This document shows, one piece after another, positions 6,747 through 14,592 of a stretch of DNA of 26,973 nt. Made by a program: the position numbers and the translations under genes. Below the pieces are notes generated by a model, which searched no databases, was not told where the DNA came from, and worked only from the letters and a program-made list of their open reading frames with translations. The first letter of the stretch is position 1. Every line of letters starts with the position of its first letter. The stretch is from Rubrobacter sp. (GTDB lineage: Bacteria; Actinomycetota; Rubrobacteria; Rubrobacterales; Rubrobacteraceae). The stretch is taken from NCBI GenBank assembly GCA_016781705.1, contig JADDPV010000033.1, positions 1 to 26,973 of the forward strand, given 5' to 3'.

Positions 6747-7466
6747 CTACCCGACCTGCAAGCCGCTCGCCTCGCCGGTGAGGACGAGCCGGTCCTTTTC
6801 GGCCTCCACGCCGGTGATGATGATCCCGGGAGGCACCTCCTCGATGGGGTACGCGAAGCTCGTTCCCTGGAGCAACCGTGCGGTCAGCTGTTCGGGAACC
6901 TCCAGGCCAGACGCCTCGACTCGCTCCGGCTCGAAGACCAGCACGCCGTTCTGGACGCTCACGCTCCCCCCCACCGAGACCGGCACCACCTGGCCGAGCA
7001 CCGCCGCCTCGGTCCGCGCGACCACCAGCCCCTCCTCGACGTCCACGCCGATCAAGGAGAAAGAGCTGCCATACGATCCCTCCCACGCGAGGCGGCTCAC
7101 CTCCTCCTCGGAGAGCTCCGCCCCGACCGTACCGGAGAGCGGACCCTCGGTCACGATCCGGCCGGTCGTCGCGCTCCCCAGCAGGTCTATCTCGAAGGGC
7201 GCCAGATCCACCGTCACCCGGTCGGGGTACACGCCGCCGAAGTCGGCCTCGGGCAGGACCATCCGCCCCCCGTCGTAGCTTCGGGAGAAGAGGCTCGCCG
7301 GGTCCCTGTAGAGGTCCACCTCGGGAGGAGCGCTCGTCGCGTACTGCCGCTGTAGGCTCTGCGACGTCAGGCCCTCGAAGAGGAGCGGGAGGAACAGGTA
7401 GACGCCAGCGACGAGGACGACACCCAGAATAAGGGCGGTCGCGAGGAGTACACCGAGGAACCTAAT
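6747..7466 (-). CDS. DUF2993 (LmeA-like) membrane-anchored envelope protein
   Basis: This is a DUF2993-family protein. The best-known member, mycobacterial LmeA, binds phospholipid and acts in lipomannan maturation. The role here is unknown. One N-terminal hydrophobic segment (residues about 3-30, FLGVLLATALILGVVLVAG in its core) anchors it to the membrane. The rest is the beta-rich DUF2993 fold, with VTVDLAPFEIDLLG, VVPVSVGGSVSVQNG, VLVFEPERVEASGLEVP and EVPPGIIITGVE. The anchor has no ATG, GTG or TTG in frame. The first candidate is ATT at 7466, which overlaps the prfB stop as ATTAG and is preceded by AGG six nt away. The next ordinary start is GTG at 7319, which would delete the anchor. 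I favour ATT, giving 239 aa. Confidence 0.72.
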   Translation of the reverse strand: MRFLGVLLATALILGVVLVAGVYLFLPLLFEGLTSQSLQRQYATSAPPEVDLYRDPASLFSRSYDGGRMVLPEADFGGVYPDRVTVDLAPFEIDLLGSATTGRIVTEGPLSGTVGAELSEEEVSRLAWEGSYGSSFSLIGVDVEEGLVVARTEAAVLGQVVPVSVGGSVSVQNGVLVFEPERVEASGLEVPEQLTARLLQGTSFAYPIEEVPPGIIITGVEAEKDRLVLTGEASGLQVG

Positions 7467-8571
7467 GCGCGGCCTGGTTCTTCAGGTAAGCGTAAATAAA
7501 GTCGTCGATCTCGCCATCGAGGAAGCGGTCCACGTTCGCCGTCTCCTCGCCCGTGCGCAGGTCCTTGACCATCTTGTAGGGGTGGAGGACGTAGGACCGG
7601 ATCTGGGACCCGAACCCCACATCCGACCTCTCGCCTTTGAGCGCGGAGATCTCCTCCTCCCGCCTCTCCCGCTCGCGCTCGAAGAGCCGCGCCCTCAAGA
7701 CCCGCATGGCCACCTCGCGGTTCTGGTGCTGGCTGCGCTCGTTCTGGCACTGCACGACGATGCCCGTCGGCAGATGCGTTATGCGAACCGCCGAGTCGGT
7801 CTTGTTGACGTGCTGTCCGCCGGCCCCGGAGGCGCGGTAGGTGTCCACCTTGAGGTCCTTCTCGTCTACCTCGACCTCGACCGCCTCGTCGATGACCGGG
7901 GCGACCGCGACCTCCGCGAAGCTGGTGTGTCGCCTCCCCCGGGCGTCGAAGGGGCTTATACGCACCAGCCGGTGCACCCCGCGCTCGGCGGAGAGGAGGC
8001 CGAAGGCGTGCTCTCCGGAGACCGAGTAGGTGGCGCTCTTGATGCCGGCCTCGTCGCCAAACGTGTACTCGATCACCTCCAGCCCAAAGCTCCGCCGCTC
8101 GGCCCACCGCCGGTACATCCGGGCGAGCATCTCCGCCCAGTCCTGCGAGTCCACCCCGCCCTCGCCGGAGTTGATCGTGAGGATGGCATCCCCCTCGTCG
8201 TGGGGGCCGCTGAAGAGCCGCGCGACCTCCTGCTCCTCTAAAGCCCTCTGGACCCGCCCCAGCTCCTCGGCGACTTCGCCCAGCAGGTCCTCGTCCCCCT
8301 CGGCGAGCTCTAACAACTCCCCCGAGTCAGCGAGGCGCGCTCGCAGGTCGTCGAGCATCCGCAGCCGACCCTCGACGCGCGAGAATCCGGCGGACACCTC
8401 CCTGGCCCTCTCCTGATCGTCCCAGAAGCCGGGCCGGCTCATCTCCTCCGAGAGCCGCGCGGCCCGTCCCCGCAACGCCTCCACGTCGAAGAACCGCTCC
8501 AGCTCGGTCAGACGTCCCTCCAGCCCAGAGGCCGCGTCCCTAAGCTCCGACGTTTCCCTCAGCTCGGACAA
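7462..8571 (-). CDS. prfB: Peptide chain release factor 2
   Basis: RF2 recognises UGA and UAA stop codons and triggers peptide release. The 369-aa product has the RF2-specific tripeptide SPF at residues 206-208 and the catalytic GGQ loop at 251-253 (GAGGQHVNKTDSAVRI). The N-terminal helical domain is complete. Most bacterial prfB genes need a +1 programmed frameshift at an in-frame TGA near codon 25. Here the whole gene is one open frame, so that autoregulation is absent. The start is TTG at 8571, immediately after the secA stop. The 3' end overlaps the ATT start of the DUF2993 gene by 5 nt. Confidence 0.97.
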   Translation of the reverse strand: MSELRETSELRDAASGLEGRLTELERFFDVEALRGRAARLSEEMSRPGFWDDQERAREVSAGFSRVEGRLRMLDDLRARLADSGELLELAEGDEDLLGEVAEELGRVQRALEEQEVARLFSGPHDEGDAILTINSGEGGVDSQDWAEMLARMYRRWAERRSFGLEVIEYTFGDEAGIKSATYSVSGEHAFGLLSAERGVHRLVRISPFDARGRRHTSFAEVAVAPVIDEAVEVEVDEKDLKVDTYRASGAGGQHVNKTDSAVRITHLPTGIVVQCQNERSQHQNREVAMRVLRARLFERERERREEEISALKGERSDVGFGSQIRSYVLHPYKMVKDLRTGEETANVDRFLDGEIDDFIYAYLKNQAAH

Positions 8572-11187
8572 CTAGCCCACATCGGTCGAGCGGCCCGCTG
8601 GGCCGCTGATCGGGACGTTGAGGGGCGGGGCCCCGGGCATGCCGTGACACTTCTTGAATTTCCTGCCCGAGCCGCAGGGGCACGGGTCGTTGCGCCCGAC
8701 CTTCGCGGCGTTGGCCCTGCGCGGGCTCTTCGGACGCTGGTTGGGCTCCTCGCCGCCGCCGCTGTAGGAGAGCTGCTGCTGCTCGGGCTCCTCCCTGAGC
8801 TTCACGTTCTCGACGCGGAAGATGTAGGTGACGTAGTCCTCCTTGAGGCCCAGCTCCATCTCCTGGAACATGTCGAAGCCCTCGCGCTTGTACTCGACCA
8901 GGGGGTCCCTCTGGCTGAGGCCGCGCCAGCCGATGCCTTCACGCAACGCCTCCATCTCGTAGAGGTGCTCGCGCCAGCGAGAGTCCACGATGGAGAGGAG
9001 CGTCCGGCGTTCGGCCTCCCCGAAAGATTCGATACCGTCCGTCCGGATCAGGCCGCGCTTGCGCAGGACCTCCATCCGCTCGTCCCACTCCGCCTTGCGC
9101 TCCTCCAGACGCGCGAGTGCGTCCTCCAGGACCATCTCCTGGACCTGCTCGCCCGTGATGCTCTCCAGGTCGAGGCCCTGGAAGTCTATGCGGCTCGGGT
9201 AGAAGCGGTTGACCTCCGCCGAGAGGGCCTCCAGGTCCCAGTTCTCCGGGTAATCGTCGCGCACGTAGCGGCCGACGGCCTCCGAGAGCACCTCCTCGAC
9301 ATAGGCCAGCGTGTCCACGTCGCCGCCCATGAGGACGTCGCGCCTTATGGCGTAGATCACCTCGCGCTGCTTGTTGAGGACGTCGTCGTACTCGAGGATG
9401 CGTTTGCGGATCTGGAAGTTCTGGCTCTCGACCTGCTCCTGGGCGCGCCTCACCGAGCCAGAGATCATACCCGCCTCGATCGGCACGTCCTCCTCCAGCC
9501 CGATGCGCTCGATCACGCCCTGCATCCGCTGCCCGCCGAAGCGGCGCAAGAGGTCGTCTTCGAACGACAGGTAGAACCGCGACTCGCCGGGATCACCCTG
9601 GCGCCCCGAACGCCCCCGGAGCTGGTTGTCTATGCGCCGGGACTCGTGGCGCTCGGTGCCGAGGACGTACAGGCCGCCCAGAGCCGCGACGCCTTCCCCG
9701 AGCTTGATGTCCGTCCCGCGCCCGGCCATGTTCGTCGCTATGGTGACGGACCCCTTCTCGCCGGCGTTGGCGATGATCTCCGCCTCCCGCTCGTGCTGCT
9801 TGGCGTTGAGGACCTCGTGCTTGATGCCGCGCCGCTTGAGGAGCGTGGAGATGAGCTCCGAGACCTCGACGGAGACGGTACCAACGAGGACCGGCTGGCC
9901 TTCCTTGTGACGTTCGACCAGGTCCTCGACGACCGCCGCGTACTTCGCCTTCTGGCTCTTGTAGACGAGGTCGTCCTTATCGTCGCGGATCATCTCCTTG
10001 TGCGTGGGCACGGAGACGACGCCCATCTCATAGATGTGCATGAACTCGTCGGCCTCGGTGGCCGCCGTGCCGGTCATGCCCGCGAGCTTGTCGTACTGGC
10101 GGAAGAAGTTCTGGATCGTGATCGTGGCGACCGTCTGGTTCTCCTCCCGGATCTCCACCCCCTCCTTGGCCTCGATCGCCTGGTGCAGCCCCTCGGAGTA
10201 ACGCCGCCCCTCCAAAACACGCCCCGTGAACTCGTCCACGATGAACACGTTGCCGTCCCTGACGATGTACTCGTTGTCCTTGCGGTACAGCGTGTGCGCC
10301 CGCAAGGCCTGGTTGAGGTGGTTGACGAGGTTCGTGTTCACGTCGTCGTAGAGGTTTTCTACGCCGAGCGCCTTCTCGACTTTCTCCACGCCCTCTTCGG
10401 TGGGGGCTACTTGCCGCTTCTTCTCGTCCACCTCGTAGTCCTCGCCGTCCTTCAGGCGCGGCACGATGGCGGCGAAGCGGTAGTAGGTATCGGCGGCGCT
10501 CTCGGGGAGTCCAGAGATGATCAGGGGGGTACGAGCCTCGTCTATGAGGATGGAGTCCACCTCGTCCACGATGGCGTAGTTGAGCTCCCTCTGGACCAGG
10601 TGGTCGACGCGGGTAGCGATGTTGTCGCGCAGGTAGTCGAAACCGAACTGGGAGTTGGTGCCGTAGGTGACGTCGGCGGCGTAGGCGACTTTGCGCTCCT
10701 CGAAGCCCATTCCGTCCTGTATGAGGCCGACGGAGAGGCCGAGGAAGCTGTAGACCTCACCCATCCAGCTCGCGTCGCGCCTCGCCAGGTAGTCGTTGAC
10801 GGTGACGACGTGGACGCCCTTGCCGGAGAGGGCGTTGAGGTAGACGGGCATGGTGGCGGCCAGGGTCTTGCCCTCGCCGGTCTTCATCTCGGAGATCTTG
10901 CCCTGGTGCAGGACGATCCCGCCCATCACCTGCACGTCGAAGGGACGCATCCCGAGCGTCCTCCTCGACGCCTCGCGCACGACCGCGAAGGCTTCTTGCA
11001 GGATGTCGTCGAGGGTCTCGCCCCCTTCGAGGCGTGCGCGGAACTCGTCGGTCTTGGCGCGCAGAGCGTCGTCGGAGAGCTTTTCGACCTCGGGTTCGAG
11101 GGCGGTCACGGCCTCCACGCTCTTCTGGAGCGCCTTGACCTTGCGACCCTCGCCCATGCGCAGGATCCTCGTAAGCAGATTACTCAA
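8572..11187 (-). CDS. secA: Preprotein translocase ATPase SecA
   Basis: SecA drives unfolded secretory proteins through SecYEG by ATP hydrolysis. The 871-aa product is full length. It has MKTGEGKT (Walker A, near residue 105), DEVDSILIDEARTPLIISG (Walker B/DEAD motif, near 210), the preprotein cross-linking region, TGTAATEADEF, ATNMAGRGTDI and GRSGRQGDPG (second nucleotide-binding fold). The C-terminal zinc tail has CPCGSGRKFKKCH. The start is uncertain: a GTG at 11202 opens the frame, but TTG at 11187 follows AGGAAAG at a proper distance and gives MSNLLTRILRMGEGRK, which I prefer. It lies between hpf and prfB, the usual actinobacterial order. Confidence 0.97.
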   Translation of the reverse strand: MSNLLTRILRMGEGRKVKALQKSVEAVTALEPEVEKLSDDALRAKTDEFRARLEGGETLDDILQEAFAVVREASRRTLGMRPFDVQVMGGIVLHQGKISEMKTGEGKTLAATMPVYLNALSGKGVHVVTVNDYLARRDASWMGEVYSFLGLSVGLIQDGMGFEERKVAYAADVTYGTNSQFGFDYLRDNIATRVDHLVQRELNYAIVDEVDSILIDEARTPLIISGLPESAADTYYRFAAIVPRLKDGEDYEVDEKKRQVAPTEEGVEKVEKALGVENLYDDVNTNLVNHLNQALRAHTLYRKDNEYIVRDGNVFIVDEFTGRVLEGRRYSEGLHQAIEAKEGVEIREENQTVATITIQNFFRQYDKLAGMTGTAATEADEFMHIYEMGVVSVPTHKEMIRDDKDDLVYKSQKAKYAAVVEDLVERHKEGQPVLVGTVSVEVSELISTLLKRRGIKHEVLNAKQHEREAEIIANAGEKGSVTIATNMAGRGTDIKLGEGVAALGGLYVLGTERHESRRIDNQLRGRSGRQGDPGESRFYLSFEDDLLRRFGGQRMQGVIERIGLEEDVPIEAGMISGSVRRAQEQVESQNFQIRKRILEYDDVLNKQREVIYAIRRDVLMGGDVDTLAYVEEVLSEAVGRYVRDDYPENWDLEALSAEVNRFYPSRIDFQGLDLESITGEQVQEMVLEDALARLEERKAEWDERMEVLRKRGLIRTDGIESFGEAERRTLLSIVDSRWREHLYEMEALREGIGWRGLSQRDPLVEYKREGFDMFQEMELGLKEDYVTYIFRVENVKLREEPEQQQLSYSGGGEEPNQRPKSPRRANAAKVGRNDPCPCGSGRKFKKCHGMPGAPPLNVPISGPAGRSTDVG

Positions 11188-11235
11188 AGGTTCTTTCCTC
11201 ACCCGGCCACGAAACGGGTGCGGCCGTCTCGCCTG

Positions 11236-11823
11236 CTAACCTCTAGCGGGCTCTATAAGCCCGTAATTCCCGTCACGCCGCCGGTATACCACATTTACGT
11301 CCCCCGTATCCGCGCTGGTGAACACGAAGAATGCGTGGTCGAGCAACTCCATCTGCAACGCCGCCTCCTCCGGCGACATCGGCTTCATCACGAACTGCTT
11401 GGTGCGCACGATCCGGGCCGCGACCTCTGCCTCCTCCTCTTCCCCGCCTTCTTCCAATTGATCCTCGAAGGGCAGGTCCTCACCCCGAGCGCGCCTCGCC
11501 TTCTGGCCGTGCCAGCGGTCGAGCTGGCGCCCCCGGTAGCGTTTGACCTGCCGCTCGAGTTTGTCGGACATGAGGTCTATAGAGGCGTACATGTCCGCCG
11601 ACTCCTCGCGGGCTTTCAAGACCGTGCCGCCGACGAACAGCGTCGCATCGGCGACCTCGGGGACGGGGTTAGCGGGGTTGCGCTCGTGGAGGAGCTCTAC
11701 CTCCGCCCGCGTGTCGCTGCCACTATCGTCGAAGAACCTCGCGATCCGCCCGACCTTCTCCCGCGCGTACCGCTCCAGCGCCTCCGTCACCGGGACGTTG
11801 CGTCCCTTTACCGTGATGTCCAA
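11236..11823 (-). CDS. hpf: Long-form ribosome hibernation promoting factor
   Basis: Long HPF binds the 30S decoding region and dimerises ribosomes into inactive 100S particles in stationary phase or stress. The product has 195 aa, the usual long form. The N-terminal RaiA-like domain covers about 1-100 (MDITVKGRNVPVTEALERY, DLMSDKLERQVKRYRGR). An acidic linker (EEGGEEEEAEVAAR) joins it to the C-terminal dimerisation domain at about 138-195 (VRTKQFVMKPMSPEEAALQM, FFVFTSADTGDVNVVYRRRDG). The start is TTG at 11823, with GGGAGG 5 nt upstream. secA follows 33 nt later. The upstream spacer is full of short repeats. Confidence 0.94.
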   Translation of the reverse strand: MDITVKGRNVPVTEALERYAREKVGRIARFFDDSGSDTRAEVELLHERNPANPVPEVADATLFVGGTVLKAREESADMYASIDLMSDKLERQVKRYRGRQLDRWHGQKARRARGEDLPFEDQLEEGGEEEEAEVAARIVRTKQFVMKPMSPEEAALQMELLDHAFFVFTSADTGDVNVVYRRRDGNYGLIEPARG

Positions 11824-11849
11824 GTTGGCCTCCCTTCGGTCGACCGCTC

Positions 11850-11863
11850 GTCAGCATTTCAGC
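11850..11863 (-). repeat. Intergenic motif GCTGAARTGCYGAC, copy 2
   Basis: GCTGAAATGCTGAC on the minus strand, about 26 nt upstream of the hpf start. It matches copies at 4817-4830 and 12747-12760. Confidence 0.4.
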
Positions 11864-11946
11864 CGGTCAACACCTCAGCCGATCGGCTTCTTCACGTTGC
11901 TGACCAGCGTCGCTGACCGGACGACTAGCGGACCGGCTGACCGGCT
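11861..11946. repeat. Repeat-rich spacer with inverted repeat between comF and hpf
   Basis: The spacer contains several variants of GCTGACCGG on both strands. AGCCGGTCA at 11861-11869 and TGACCGGCT at 11938-11946 are perfect 9-bp inverted copies, and GCTGACC or GCTGACCGG recurs at 11900, 11912 and 11936. The region could fold into a branched hairpin. It overlaps the comF stop and could end the comF message or affect hpf expression. No coding potential is seen. Confidence 0.45.
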
Positions 11947-12628
11947 AGATCGCCCGGCACAACGTCAGGGCGTGCACCTCCGCCGCCCCGGCCTGCTTCA
12001 AGACACCGGCGCACTCGTTGAGGGTCGCGCCGGTGGTGAGGACGTCGTCCACCAGCAGGATCCTGCCCGCTAATCGTCCCCGCGCTCCGAAGGCCCCCGC
12101 GACGTTCTCCTCTCGCTCGCCGGCCGTAAGCTCGACCTGGTCCCTCGTTCCCCGCACAGCCCGCAGTTTATCGGAAAAGGGCGCGCCTATCCTCCCCGCG
12201 ACGGCGCGGGCCATGAGCTCCGCCTGGTTGAAGCCCCGCTTGAGCAGGCGCGTCCGGTGCAGCGGCACCGGGACCACCGCGTCGAACCGCTCCCCCGCGA
12301 CGGCGACCGCCATCAGCGGCGCCATCACCCTCTCCACTACCGGCCCGTAGCCCCGGTACTTGAGCGCGTGTACGAGCTCCTCCCCGACACCCTCATACCT
12401 CAAGGACGCTCGCGCCCCGTCGAAGGCGAAGTCCGTGTTGCGGCACGCGTCGCACCCGTAGACCTCGAACGCCGTCGGCGTTGCGCATCGCCCGCAGACC
12501 GGCGGCGTGATACGCGGCAGCGCCTCGAAGCAAGGACGGCAGAGCACGTCGCTCGCCCGCTGCGAGCATCCGACGCAACGCTGGGGATAGAAAAGGTCGG
12601 CGAGGGCGTTTAGATAGCCGGTCAGCAA
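11945..12628 (-). CDS. comF: ComF family phosphoribosyltransferase-like protein
   Basis: ComF proteins carry an N-terminal zinc finger and a type I phosphoribosyltransferase fold. In competent bacteria they assist uptake or handling of transforming DNA, but the substrate is not known. The zinc-binding cysteines are visible: CVGC, CRPC, CGRC and CDAC within the first 70 residues. PVPLHRTRLLKRGFNQAE follows. The PRPP-binding loop is ILLVDDVLTTGATL near residue 195. The open frame extends to TTG 12736, but the extra 36 residues are not family-like. TTG 12628 gives 227 aa, the usual length, and MLTGYLNALADLFYP. Neither start has a good ribosome binding site. Competence genes are not seen nearby, so a role in DNA uptake is inference from the family. 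Confidence 0.86.
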   Translation of the reverse strand: MLTGYLNALADLFYPQRCVGCSQRASDVLCRPCFEALPRITPPVCGRCATPTAFEVYGCDACRNTDFAFDGARASLRYEGVGEELVHALKYRGYGPVVERVMAPLMAVAVAGERFDAVVPVPLHRTRLLKRGFNQAELMARAVAGRIGAPFSDKLRAVRGTRDQVELTAGEREENVAGAFGARGRLAGRILLVDDVLTTGATLNECAGVLKQAGAAEVHALTLCRAI

Positions 12629-12746
12629 GAGAACCGGGCTCGTCGCCGAGTGGCAGGGTCGAAGTTCCGCAGCGGCCGTGCCGACAACACGTTCTTTGCC
12701 GGTAGGCGGGCGAAGTGTCGTTGGTGAGGAGCCCAAAAGCCGACAA

Positions 12747-12760
12747 GCTGAAGTGCTGAC
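12747..12760 (+). repeat. Intergenic motif GCTGAARTGCYGAC, copy 3
   Basis: GCTGAAGTGCTGAC on the plus strand, in the spacer between the nucleotidyltransferase stop and comF. It is in opposite orientation to the two other copies. Confidence 0.4.
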
Positions 12761-12766
12761 ACGCTC

Positions 12767-13867
12767 CTAGAAGCTCATGCTCCTAGGGGGCAAGACCACG
12801 CCCGGATTTATGCGCACGCCCTGGTCGAGGACGTTCCCCTCGCCGACGACGCATCCGGCGCCCAGGACCGAGAGGCCGCGGACGATAGCGTTCTCGCCGA
12901 CGCGGGCGTGCGGGCCGATGATGGAACCGCGTACTACCGCGCCGGGCTCGATACAGGCCCCGTCGAAGAGGATGCTCCCCTCGACGACCGCACCCTCGCC
13001 GACGACGCAATCCTGGCCCAGGGCCGAGCGTCCCCCGACCGTCGCGCTCCGCCCGAGGACGCATCCGACCGCCACGGAGACCGGCGGCAGGATCTTCACG
13101 CCCTTCTCGCGTCTTACCGAGCCGTCTACCTGAAGATACTCGAAGCCTTCCCCGGCTCCGACGGCTCCGGAGAGGACGTCGTGGGAGGCGGCGAGGTAGC
13201 TGCGCGGCGTGCCGATGTCGCGCCAGTAGGAGGAGGAGACGTGCGCGCGCAGCCTGCCCGCGGCCTGGAGCTCCGGGAAGATCTCACGCTCTATCGAAAC
13301 CTCGCGGCCGGCCGGGATCATGCCCAGTACCTCTGGCTCCAACACGTACACGCCGGCGTTGACCAGGTTCGTCGTCACCTCGTCCGCAGCGGGCTTCTCC
13401 AAAAAGCGGTGAACCAGCATGTCGTGGTCCACCTCCACGAGCCCGTAGGCCGTCGGGTCCTCGACGCTCGTGAGCGTGATCGTCGCGAGGGCGTCCGTGG
13501 CTTGGTGTGCCGCCACCGCCTGGCCGAGGTCGATCCCCGAGAGCACGTCCCCATTCACCACTACCGAAGCCTCCCCGTCCAGGTACGCTTCGGTGTTCTT
13601 GATGCCGCCCGCCGTCCCTAAAGGCCGGTCCTCGACCGCGTAGTCCATCGAGAAGCCGTCTAGGTCTTGAGCGTCGAAGTACGACTGGATCGGGTCCGGC
13701 AAGTACCCCAACGAGAGCACCGCCCCGCTCAAGCCGCCCCTCTTCAAGAAGTCCACCATGTAGCCCATGAACGGGCGGTTCCGCAGGGGAACCATGGCTT
13801 TGGGCACGTCGAACGTGATCGGCCGCAGCCGGCTCCCCTGACCACCCACCAGAATGACAGCCTTCAT
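12767..13867 (-). CDS. Sugar-phosphate nucleotidyltransferase with hexapeptide-repeat domain (GDP-mannose pyrophosphorylase-like)
   Basis: The enzyme joins a nucleotide to a sugar 1-phosphate to make an NDP-sugar for cell-surface polysaccharides or glycolipids. The N-terminal domain (about 1-235) opens with the pyrophosphorylase signature MKAVILVGGQGSRLRP, then FDVPKAMVPL, and has VVNGDVLSGIDL near residue 105. The C-terminal part (about 260-360) is a left-handed beta-helix of hexapeptide repeats, with VGCVLGRSATVGG and VVEGSILFDGACIEPGAVV. The layout resembles mannose-1-phosphate guanylyltransferase, but glucose-1-phosphate enzymes are close relatives, so the sugar is not fixed. The start is ATG 13867, not the longer open frame to 13924. 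The product has 366 aa. The ATG overlaps the end of the broken AhpD-like frame as ATGA. Confidence 0.9.
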   Translation of the reverse strand: MKAVILVGGQGSRLRPITFDVPKAMVPLRNRPFMGYMVDFLKRGGLSGAVLSLGYLPDPIQSYFDAQDLDGFSMDYAVEDRPLGTAGGIKNTEAYLDGEASVVVNGDVLSGIDLGQAVAAHQATDALATITLTSVEDPTAYGLVEVDHDMLVHRFLEKPAADEVTTNLVNAGVYVLEPEVLGMIPAGREVSIEREIFPELQAAGRLRAHVSSSYWRDIGTPRSYLAASHDVLSGAVGAGEGFEYLQVDGSVRREKGVKILPPVSVAVGCVLGRSATVGGRSALGQDCVVGEGAVVEGSILFDGACIEPGAVVRGSIIGPHARVGENAIVRGLSVLGAGCVVGEGNVLDQGVRINPGVVLPPRSMSF

Positions 13868-14578
13868 AGCGGCGCGTAGGTTACAACAAACCCCCGGTCT
13901 GTGCCAGCCCCGGCGTTGGACCACGTTTCCTCATGGGCCCTCCGGCTAGGTAGCGTCGCCTGGGCGCCGTTGTTCGCCGGGGACGTCGGGAGCGCGATGG
14001 CGCAGGCCCCGGCGGCTCGGTCCCCGGCCGCGACGGCGGCCATGATCTCCTCGTCCACGTCGGTGTGGAAGGTGGCGTGGAAGCGGTTGATCATCATGTT
14101 AGCAACCCCGACGCGCGCCCAGACTTCCATGCTTTGCTCGCGCGCGTAATGCTCCTCCAACGCCCCGTACTTCTCGTCGTCCACGACGAGCTCTAGAGTA
14201 CACTTTCGCGCGTAGCGGACGATGCCTCCTCCGCCGGAGTGTATACCCTTCGGGAGGCTCCTCGTCGCCGAGGAGCCGCAGCTTCTCCTCGCTCACCCCG
14301 ACGCTCCGACAGAGCATCGCGTGAGTGGGTATTCAGTAGTGGCAGCTGTTCGCGACTGACGTCACTGTGTACGCCAGCTCGCGCTCCGCGGGCGTGAGCT
14401 CACCCCCACGCGCCGTCGTGTAGAGACCAACCGTCGCCGAGGCGATCTGGGGATGGTTCGCCAGGGCCCGCCAGACGTTGACGATGAACCCGCGCTTCTC
14501 CTCGATCTCCTCTAGAACCTCGCGCGCCTCGGGTGGGGCCGAGGGGTCGTCCTCTCGAACGAGCGGTATGCGCGGCAT
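13864..14578 (-). pseudogene. AhpD/carboxymuconolactone decarboxylase-like gene A, broken: in-frame TGA at active-site Cys plus frameshifts
   Basis: The family includes AhpD, an alkyl-hydroperoxidase that uses a CxxCxxxH motif. The frame starts at ATG 14578 (AAGGAGG 9 nt upstream) and reads MPRIPLVREDDPSAPPEARE, then LAYTVTSVANSCHY. A TGA at 14333-14335 takes the place of the second Cys, followed in the same frame by IPTHAMLCRSVGVSEEKL with the His at the correct +4 spacing. After EEPPEGYT the frame shifts twice: PAEEA in one frame, then IVRYARKCTLELVVDDEKYG and NRFHATFHTDVDEEIMAAVA in a third frame, which ends at 13864. The gene is therefore a pseudogene as written. Selenocysteine at the TGA is possible but would not repair the frameshifts. 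Confidence 0.8.
14292..14325 (-). other. SECIS-like hairpin after the TGA of gene A
   Basis: Seven nt after the TGA (14333-14335), CTCAC (14321-14325) pairs with GTGAG (14292-14296). An internal loop (2 and 3 nt) follows, then a 7-bp stem GATGCTC (14312-14318) with GAGCGTC (14300-14306), including one U-G pair. The loop is TGTCG. The loop starts 21 nt after the TGA and has G in its second position, within the published general shape of bacterial SECIS elements. GC-rich DNA forms many hairpins, so this is only suggestive. Confidence 0.35.
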
Positions 14579-14592
14579 GCCCATACCCCTCC

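Noticed and set aside
8644..11916. Plus-strand ORF of 1090 aa
   Set aside because: It is opposite secA and hpf, both certain. Long antisense frames are expected in GC-rich DNA.
11936..12626. 12-bp inverted copies of GCTGACCGGCTA on both sides of comF, as ends of a mobile element
   Set aside because: Twelve-base matches are expected by chance in a window of this size, and there is no transposase or target duplication.
14099..14317. Minus-strand ORF of 72 aa as a separate gene
   Set aside because: It is in the same frame as the first part of AhpD-like gene A and is simply its continuation after the TGA, followed by out-of-frame sequence.
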